Part shown: positions 6,660 to 10,469 of the stretch, piece after piece
How positions within the stretch are numbered: the stretch's first letter is position 1
Layout of the letters: each line of letters opens with the position of its first letter
Origin: an uncultured Mollicutes bacterium
GTDB lineage: Bacteria; Bacillota_I; Bacilli_A; RFN20; CAG-826
Assembly: GCA_945935945.1 (NCBI GenBank)
Contig: CAMESA010000024.1
Span: 1-10,469, forward strand
Length of the DNA stretch: 10,469 nt
Direction: 5' to 3'
Notes under the pieces: model-generated
Told to the model about the DNA's origin: nothing
The model's database searches: none
What the model saw: the letters and a program-made list of their open reading frames with translations, nothing else
Position numbers and translations under genes: made by a program

Positions 6660-6680
6660 ACTGATATTAAGGAGATAAAT

Positions 6681-6995
6681 ATGGCAGTAAAAATTAGATT
6701 AGCAAGAAAAGGAAGACATGAATTACCATTCTATAGAATCGTTGTAGCTGATTCAAGATACACACGTGATGGCCGTTACTTAGAACAAATCGGAACATAT
6801 GATCCATCAAAAGGTATTGAAAGCGTATCAATCAACGAAGAATTAGCAGTTAAATGGTTAAAATCTGGTGCTCAATACAGCGATACAGTCAAAAATATTC
6901 TTTCATCAAAAGGCTTAATCTCAAAAGCAAAAGAAGAAAAAGCTAAAGAAGGAATTAAAAAAGCTAACGTAACATCAACAAAAAATTCTAAATAA
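6681..6995 (+). CDS. rpsP: 30S ribosomal protein S16
   Basis: S16 is a small-subunit assembly protein that binds 16S rRNA. The 104 residues begin MAVKIRLARKGRHELPFYRIVVADSR and continue with YTRDGRYLEQIGTYDP and the WLKSGAQYSDTVKNIL helix, all family hallmarks. A Lys/Glu-rich tail of about 25 residues follows the conserved core (AKEEKAKEGIKK), common in Gram-positive S16. The ATG follows AAGGAG at a six-base spacing. The same frame stays open far upstream, but those codons are antisense to rplS and its leader and are not coding. It heads rpsP-khpA-rimM-trmD. Confidence 0.98.
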   Translation: MAVKIRLARKGRHELPFYRIVVADSRYTRDGRYLEQIGTYDPSKGIESVSINEELAVKWLKSGAQYSDTVKNILSSKGLISKAKEEKAKEGIKKANVTSTKNSK

Positions 6996-7006
6996 GGATT
7001 TAACAA

Positions 7007-7276
7007 ATGAATTACATTTCATTAATTCACACAATTATTGATCCATTTGTTTCAGATCCTGAAGCTTTATTAATTAAAGATATTACTGAAGACAAGACAA
7101 AAAACAATACTTCAATTGTAGTTTGCGCTCCAAGTGGTGATATCGCTAGATTAATTGGCAAAAAAGGTTGTGTTGCTAATGCAATTAGAGACATTGTTTC
7201 CATTGCTGGAACACTTGAATCTAAAAAAGTTCATATCAAATTTGAATCATTAGAAGAAAACGATCAAGGAGAATAA
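7007..7276 (+). CDS. khpA: RNA-binding KH-domain protein KhpA (YlqC family)
   Basis: This 89-residue single KH domain protein has the RNA-binding loop LIGKKGCVANAIRDIV, with GxxG at residues 51-54. KhpA pairs with KhpB (Jag/EloR) in Firmicutes and is linked to RNA binding and control of cell division or elongation. The start ATG has an AAGGA SD eight bases upstream, overlapping the rpsP stop codon. Order after rpsP matches Bacillus ylqC. At 89 residues it is slightly longer than the usual 75-85, with an N-terminal LIHTIIDPFVSDPEALLI typical of the family and an acidic tail. The stop codon lies at the apex of a terminator hairpin, so the transcript may often end here. Confidence 0.93.
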   Translation: MNYISLIHTIIDPFVSDPEALLIKDITEDKTKNNTSIVVCAPSGDIARLIGKKGCVANAIRDIVSIAGTLESKKVHIKFESLEENDQGE

Positions 7277-7293
7277 AATCTCCTTCTTTTTTT
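7266..7293 (+). terminator. Intrinsic terminator between khpA and rimM
   Basis: AAGGAGA (7266-7272) pairs perfectly with TCTCCTT (7279-7285) around a six-base loop containing the khpA stop codon. C and seven T (7287-7293) follow. This is a classic Rho-independent terminator on the plus strand and lies only five bases before the rimM ATG. With rimM and trmD co-directional and no obvious promoter between, it probably acts as an attenuator that lowers rimM-trmD relative to rpsP-khpA. Confidence 0.8.
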
Positions 7294-7298
7294 ATATT

Positions 7299-7814
7299 AT
7301 GGAAAAATACTTACTAACAGCAAAAGCTATCAAAACCATAGGGTTAAAAGGTGATATTAAAATATATTCATTCACTACTTTTGAAGATTTAAGATACAAA
7401 AAAGGTAGTATTTTATATTTAAAAAATAACGATGAATATTTGCCATACGAAATAGAGAAAGCCTCCTTTAAAGGTGGAAACATTTTTCAAATTAAATTAA
7501 AAAATGTCGATACAATAGAAGATGCAGAAAAAATAATTAATAAAGAATTCTATTCAATCAAAGATGAATCGATACTATTTGATAATGAATTTTATTATGA
7601 TGATTTACTTCTTTCTGATGTTTACGATGAAGAAAATAATCACATTGGAAGGGTTGTTTCTATAGAAGAATTTCCATCTCAAATTACACTAAAAGTTCAA
7701 AAAAACCTGCAGAAGTCCGCTTTTTTTGTTCCTTTTAATGATTTCTTTATAAAAAATATAGATACAAATTCTAAAAAAATAATTATACATTTGATTGAAG
7801 GATTAATTGACTAA
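7299..7814 (+). CDS. rimM: 16S rRNA-processing / 30S maturation factor RimM
   Basis: RimM assists 30S head-domain assembly and binds S19. The 171 residues start with the N-terminal barrel motif LLTAKAIKTIGLKGDIKIYSF (GLKG at 15-18). The linker FYYDDLLLSDVYDEENNHIGRV (98-119) enters the PRC-barrel domain, which keeps the PFNDFFI block (145-151). Length matches the family. The ATG gives the standard N-terminus, yet no SD precedes it: the upstream bases are the T-run of the khpA terminator. The 3' end overlaps the trmD start in TAATG, so trmD translation should depend partly on rimM. Confidence 0.93.
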   Translation: MEKYLLTAKAIKTIGLKGDIKIYSFTTFEDLRYKKGSILYLKNNDEYLPYEIEKASFKGGNIFQIKLKNVDTIEDAEKIINKEFYSIKDESILFDNEFYYDDLLLSDVYDEENNHIGRVVSIEEFPSQITLKVQKNLQKSAFFVPFNDFFIKNIDTNSKKIIIHLIEGLID

Positions 7815-8587
7815 TGAAGTTTACAATTTTAACTCTCTTCCCTAAAATGATTGAAGGTTATTTCAATGAATCAATTTTAAAACGCGCAAAAGAAAAAGGA
7901 TTAATTGAAATTAAAATTGTAAACATTAGAGATTACACAAAAGATAAATATTTCAGAACTGATACTCCACCTGTTGGGGGTGGAGCAGGTTTAATCATGA
8001 AATGCCAACCAATAATAGATGCTCTAAAAGCCAATTCAAATGATAAAACATATAAAATTATAATGTCTCCACGTGGAAGAACATTTAACCAGAAGATTGC
8101 AAACGAATTCAAAGATAAATATGAAGATATTTTAATTTTATGTGGTCATTATGAAGGAATTGACGAAAGGGTATATTCATTTTTTGACGAAGAGATTTCA
8201 ATTGGCGACTATATTTTAACAGGTGGAGAAGCTGCTTCTATAATAATTGTTGATAGCGTTTCTCGACTTATAAATGGAGTTATTAAAGAAGAAAGTATTG
8301 AAGAAGAAACATTCAATAATAATTTATTAGAATACCCACAATATACTGAACCATTTGAATACGAAGGAAAAACAGTTCCAAATATTTTATATTCTGGTAA
8401 TCATGAAGCAATTAAAAAACGGAGAAAAAAAGAATCTCTCCGCTTAACTAAATCAAAAAGACCAGACTTATTTTCTAATTTATCATTATCAAAAACTGAT
8501 ATTAAACTATTAAACGAAATTGAAGAAAATATAATTGGCGATTGGGAAACAAAAGCCATCAAAAAAGGTAAAAAATTCACAAAATAA
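7814..8587 (+). CDS. trmD: tRNA (guanine-N1-)-methyltransferase TrmD
   Basis: TrmD methylates N1 of G37 in tRNAs using S-adenosylmethionine, which prevents +1 frameshifting. The 257-residue SPOUT enzyme has the trefoil-knot motifs SPRGRTFNQ (85-93), LCGHYEGIDERV (109-120) and SIGDYILTGGE (129-139), and the C-terminal VPNILYSGNHEAI (189-200). PPVGGGAGLIMKC (52-64) is typical. Arg151 matches the functional arginine called Arg154 in Haemophilus, but the catalytic Asp169 aligns with Glu165 in SIEEETF. The usual HYTRP reads QYTEP and the usual tryptophan after SGNHxxI is an arginine, so the C-terminal linker is divergent. Start overlaps the rimM stop by one base (TAATG), with AAGGA ten bases upstream. 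It converges on ffh with 19 bases between. Confidence 0.95.
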   Translation: MKFTILTLFPKMIEGYFNESILKRAKEKGLIEIKIVNIRDYTKDKYFRTDTPPVGGGAGLIMKCQPIIDALKANSNDKTYKIIMSPRGRTFNQKIANEFKDKYEDILILCGHYEGIDERVYSFFDEEISIGDYILTGGEAASIIIVDSVSRLINGVIKEESIEEETFNNNLLEYPQYTEPFEYEGKTVPNILYSGNHEAIKKRRKKESLRLTKSKRPDLFSNLSLSKTDIKLLNEIEENIIGDWETKAIKKGKKFTK

Positions 8588-8608
8588 TTGAGTTTTGCAG
8601 GTTTTTTT
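8570..8608. terminator. Possible bidirectional terminator between convergent trmD and ffh
   Basis: CAAAAT (8580-8585) pairs with GTTTTG (8592-8597), one pair being T-G, around a six-base loop. Seven T (8602-8608) follow four bases later on the plus strand. Six A (8570-8575) precede it, giving T on the minus strand. The site spans the only gap between the two genes. The stem is weak (mostly A-T), so this is a candidate only. Confidence 0.35.
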
Positions 8609-9938
8609 AAAATTTCATGTTCTTAAGTGCATTCATTCCACCTGCACTTTTCATTCTATTCATCATCATTTTCATCTGATCATATTTCTTAATTACTTTA
8701 TTAACATCGGCATTTGTTTTTCCGCTGCCTTTTGCAATTCTTGTCTTTCTACTATTTTTTAAAATCTCAGGATGTTCTCTTTCTTCTTTAGTCATTGAAT
8801 TAATAATAACTTCGAAATTATCCATTTCTTTTTTTGCATATTCTAATTGTGCGTCACTAACTTTTGGCATACCAGGAATCATTTTCATAAGTCCTCCTAA
8901 ACTGCCAAGCTTTTGTACTTGCTTCATTTGTTTTAACATGTCATCAAGTGTAAATTTCCCATTCATTAACTTTTTGACGTCTTTTTGTGCTTCTTTTTCA
9001 TCAATGTTTTCTTTGACCTTATCAATTAATGTTAAAACATCACCCATTCCAAGGATTCTTTCAGCCATTCTATCAGGATAAAAAATATCTAATTCAGAAA
9101 TTTTTTCACCTACACCAATAAATTTAATAGGTACGCCAGTTACATGTGCAATAGATAAAGCAGCACCGCCTCTACTGTCGCCATCCATTTTCGACATAAT
9201 TGCACCCGTTAAGCCTAGAGTTTCATTAAACTTTTTAGCAACATTAACGCTGTTTTGACCCGCCATTGCATCAGTTAAAAGCAAAATTTCATCTGGGGAG
9301 ATTTCTCTTTTTATATTTTTAAGTTCATCCATCAGAACATCATCAATTTCTAAACGACCAGCAGTATCAATAATTAAAACATCATATCTTTCATTAAAAG
9401 CTTTTTCTTTTGCTGCAGCAGCAATTTTAACTGGATCAACATTAGTTCCCATATTAACCAAATCAACATTAATTGATTTAGCAAGTTGAGCTAATTGATC
9501 AACGGCAGCAGGTCTATAGACGTCACAAGCAGCTAAAAGAACTTTTTTATTTAATTTATATTTCATTAAATTAGATAATTTTGCTGCAGTTGTTGTTTTA
9601 CCACTACCTTGTAAACCAACTAAAAGAATAACAGTTGGTTTGTTTTTATTATAATGGAGTTCACAATTATCACTTCCAAGTAAGTCTACTAATTCATCGC
9701 GAACAATCTTAACGACCATTTCACTTGGATTTAATTTTGTAAAAACATCTTGTCCAATTGCTTTTTCTTTTACATTATTAACAAATTCTTTAACAACTTT
9801 AAAATTTACATCCGCTTCAAGAAGAGCAATTTTCACTTCTTTAAGCATTTCATCCATGTTTTTATCGGTGAGTCTAGCCTCACCTTTCATTTTTTTAATA
9901 ACTCTGGTAAATTTTTCACTCAATTGTTCAAATGCCAT
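8607..9938 (-). CDS. ffh: Signal recognition particle protein Ffh (SRP54)
   Basis: Ffh is the GTPase and signal-sequence-binding subunit of the bacterial signal recognition particle. It binds 4.5S/scRNA and targets nascent membrane proteins to FtsY. The 443 residues comprise an N domain (about 1-95), a G domain with G1 GLQGSGKTT (108-116), DVYRPAA, DTAGR (191-195) and SKMDGD (249-254), and a methionine-rich M domain (about 300-435) with GGLMKMIPGM and the RNA-binding block SRKTRIAKGSG...DVN. The C-terminus has the usual Met/Lys-rich helix. The start follows a strong AGGAGG SD nine bases upstream and overlaps the ylxM stop by 11 bases. The ftsY-ylxM-ffh order is as in Bacillus, but the expected next gene, rpsP, has been moved to the far end of an inverted block. 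Confidence 0.98.
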   Translation of the reverse strand: MAFEQLSEKFTRVIKKMKGEARLTDKNMDEMLKEVKIALLEADVNFKVVKEFVNNVKEKAIGQDVFTKLNPSEMVVKIVRDELVDLLGSDNCELHYNKNKPTVILLVGLQGSGKTTTAAKLSNLMKYKLNKKVLLAACDVYRPAAVDQLAQLAKSINVDLVNMGTNVDPVKIAAAAKEKAFNERYDVLIIDTAGRLEIDDVLMDELKNIKREISPDEILLLTDAMAGQNSVNVAKKFNETLGLTGAIMSKMDGDSRGGAALSIAHVTGVPIKFIGVGEKISELDIFYPDRMAERILGMGDVLTLIDKVKENIDEKEAQKDVKKLMNGKFTLDDMLKQMKQVQKLGSLGGLMKMIPGMPKVSDAQLEYAKKEMDNFEVIINSMTKEEREHPEILKNSRKTRIAKGSGKTNADVNKVIKKYDQMKMMMNRMKSAGGMNALKNMKF

Positions 9939-10245
9939 TGAAAATTTCCTCCTCTATTTCTTTTTTTAGTTCTTCAGGAATATCCATATCTTTTACTTTT
10001 TCAGCTAATTTTTGCATTTTTTTGAAAAATTTAAGTTTTTCTTCAAAGCGAACTAACTTAGATGTAACAGTCTCAAGTGTGTCACTAACTGCTTGCTTTG
10101 AAATAGATAAATTATCAGCAATTTCCTGTTGTGATAAATTAAATTCAAAAAATAAATTAGCAATTTCTTTTTGCTTATCTGTTAATAATTCTCCATAGGT
10201 TAATAAAAGAGTATTTATGTAATCAAAATCACTCAAACTACTCAT
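9928..10245 (-). CDS. ylxM: Putative SRP-associated helix-turn-helix protein YlxM (UPF0122/p13 family)
   Basis: This 105-residue all-helical protein resembles the YlxM/p13 family, found next to ffh and ftsY in Gram-positive bacteria and mollicutes. A sigma-region-4-like helix-turn-helix covers about residues 22-60: LTDKQKEIANLFFEFNLSQQEIADNLSISKQAVSDTL, quoted here in part as SQQEIADNLSISKQAVSD (38-55). A charged helix follows, and EELKKEIEEEIF ends the protein. YlxM is reported to modulate the SRP in related bacteria; that role is taken from the family. Its start overlaps the ftsY stop by 8 bases and its TGA stop lies inside the ffh start region (11-base overlap), so all three are probably co-translated. 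The TGA stop argues for the standard genetic code. Confidence 0.93.
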   Translation of the reverse strand: MSSLSDFDYINTLLLTYGELLTDKQKEIANLFFEFNLSQQEIADNLSISKQAVSDTLETVTSKLVRFEEKLKFFKKMQKLAEKVKDMDIPEELKKEIEEEIFNGI

Positions 10246-10469
10246 CTTTTATTAATCCACTACATAGACCATATAGATATTTATCAAGGTCAAATTCTTC
10301 TAAATCAGTATATTTTTCGCCAAGTCCAATAAATCTAACAGGTATTCCTAGTTCTTCTCTAATTGCTAGAATAATTCCACCTTTACTTGTTCCATCCATT
10401 TTAGTGATTACAATACCAGTTATATTTACTAATTCTTTAAAAGCTTTAGCTTGTAATACACCATTTTGA
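10238..10469 (-). CDS. ftsY: Signal recognition particle receptor FtsY (C-terminal 76 residues; continues beyond the right edge)
   Basis: The visible part begins in the G domain at QNGVLQAKAF. It contains the G4 region GIVITKMDGTSKGG, then LAIREELGIPVRFIGLGEKYTDLEEFD, and ends with KYLYGLCSGLIKDE and a TAG. The GTSKGG form is typical of FtsY, whereas Ffh has GDSRGG, which separates the two paralogues. FtsY is the membrane-associated GTPase receptor that docks the SRP. The stop overlaps the ylxM start by 8 bases. The G1 and G3 motifs and the N domain are outside the window. Confidence 0.93.
   Translation of the reverse strand, partial: QNGVLQAKAFKELVNITGIVITKMDGTSKGGIILAIREELGIPVRFIGLGEKYTDLEEFDLDKYLYGLCSGLIKDE

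Noticed and set aside
6655..6660. TTGACA just upstream of rpsP as a -35 element
   Set aside because: A -10 at normal spacing would fall on the start codon and no such element is present. The bases are better explained as the 3' arm of the leader hairpin.
6300..6680. Upstream extension of the rpsP frame to about 6300
   Set aside because: The extra codons run antisense through rplS and its leader. The S16 N-terminus MAVKIRLARKGR starts at 6681 with a good SD.
8420..8442. CGGAGA/TCTCCG inverted repeat within trmD
   Set aside because: It encodes a conserved basic segment, no T-run follows, and it is well inside the gene, so a terminator or regulatory role is not supported.
9928..9930. Use of TGA as tryptophan, as in many Mollicutes
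   Set aside because: ylxM ends naturally at TGA at the family's usual length, and conserved tryptophans in RbgA (WYPGHM) and TrmD (GDWE) are TGG.
1..10469. CRISPR arrays, insertion sequences, prophage, tRNA or rRNA genes, toxin-antitoxin or defence modules
   Set aside because: I saw no repeat arrays, transposase motifs, terminal inverted repeats or RNA-gene cores. Every sizeable gene except the 70-residue one belongs to a known housekeeping family.

Overview
The window is a gene-dense, AT-rich (roughly 30% GC by eye) bacterial chromosome segment made of core housekeeping genes. Gene content and order match the ftsY-ylxM-ffh ... rplS-rbgA-rnhB ... dprA-topA-trmFO-xerC(codV) neighbourhood of Bacillota. 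Together with the low GC, the many gene overlaps and the loss of genes that Bacillus carries here (ylqD, ylqG, ylqH, sucCD), this suggests a compact-genome member of the Bacilli, such as an Acholeplasma-, RF39- or Erysipelotrichales-like lineage. It does not look like a Mycoplasma/Spiroplasma: ylxM ends in TGA and the tryptophans seen are TGG, so the standard code fits.

Layout, left to right. Positions 1-3437 (minus strand): the first 27 codons of a XerC-type recombinase, trmFO (tRNA m5U54) and topA, with overlapping ends and a near-consensus promoter before topA. Positions 3523-6060 (minus): an unrecognised 70-residue basic protein, dprA, rnhB and rbgA. A terminator-like hairpin abuts the dprA start codon and also contains its Shine-Dalgarno (SD) sequence. 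Positions 6108-6660: the rplS terminator, rplS (L19) with a structured leader resembling an L19 autoregulatory leader, and a divergent control region shared with rpsP. Positions 6681-8587 (plus): rpsP-khpA-rimM-trmD, with a strong intrinsic terminator between khpA and rimM. Positions 8607-10469 (minus): ffh, ylxM and the 3' end of ftsY, the signal recognition particle (SRP) module.

The genes serve ribosome assembly (S16, L19, RimM, RbgA, KhpA), tRNA methylation (TrmD, TrmFO), SRP targeting (Ffh, FtsY, YlxM) and DNA topology or repair (TopA, RnhB, DprA, XerC). No mobile element, CRISPR array, tRNA or rRNA was seen, and I find no new multigene system. The points worth attention are local: the rpsP-trmD block is inverted relative to Bacillus, with interleaved divergent promoters as a result; two terminator hairpins sit directly before the dprA and rimM start codons; TrmD carries Glu at the position I align to its catalytic Asp; and there is one small unknown gene.
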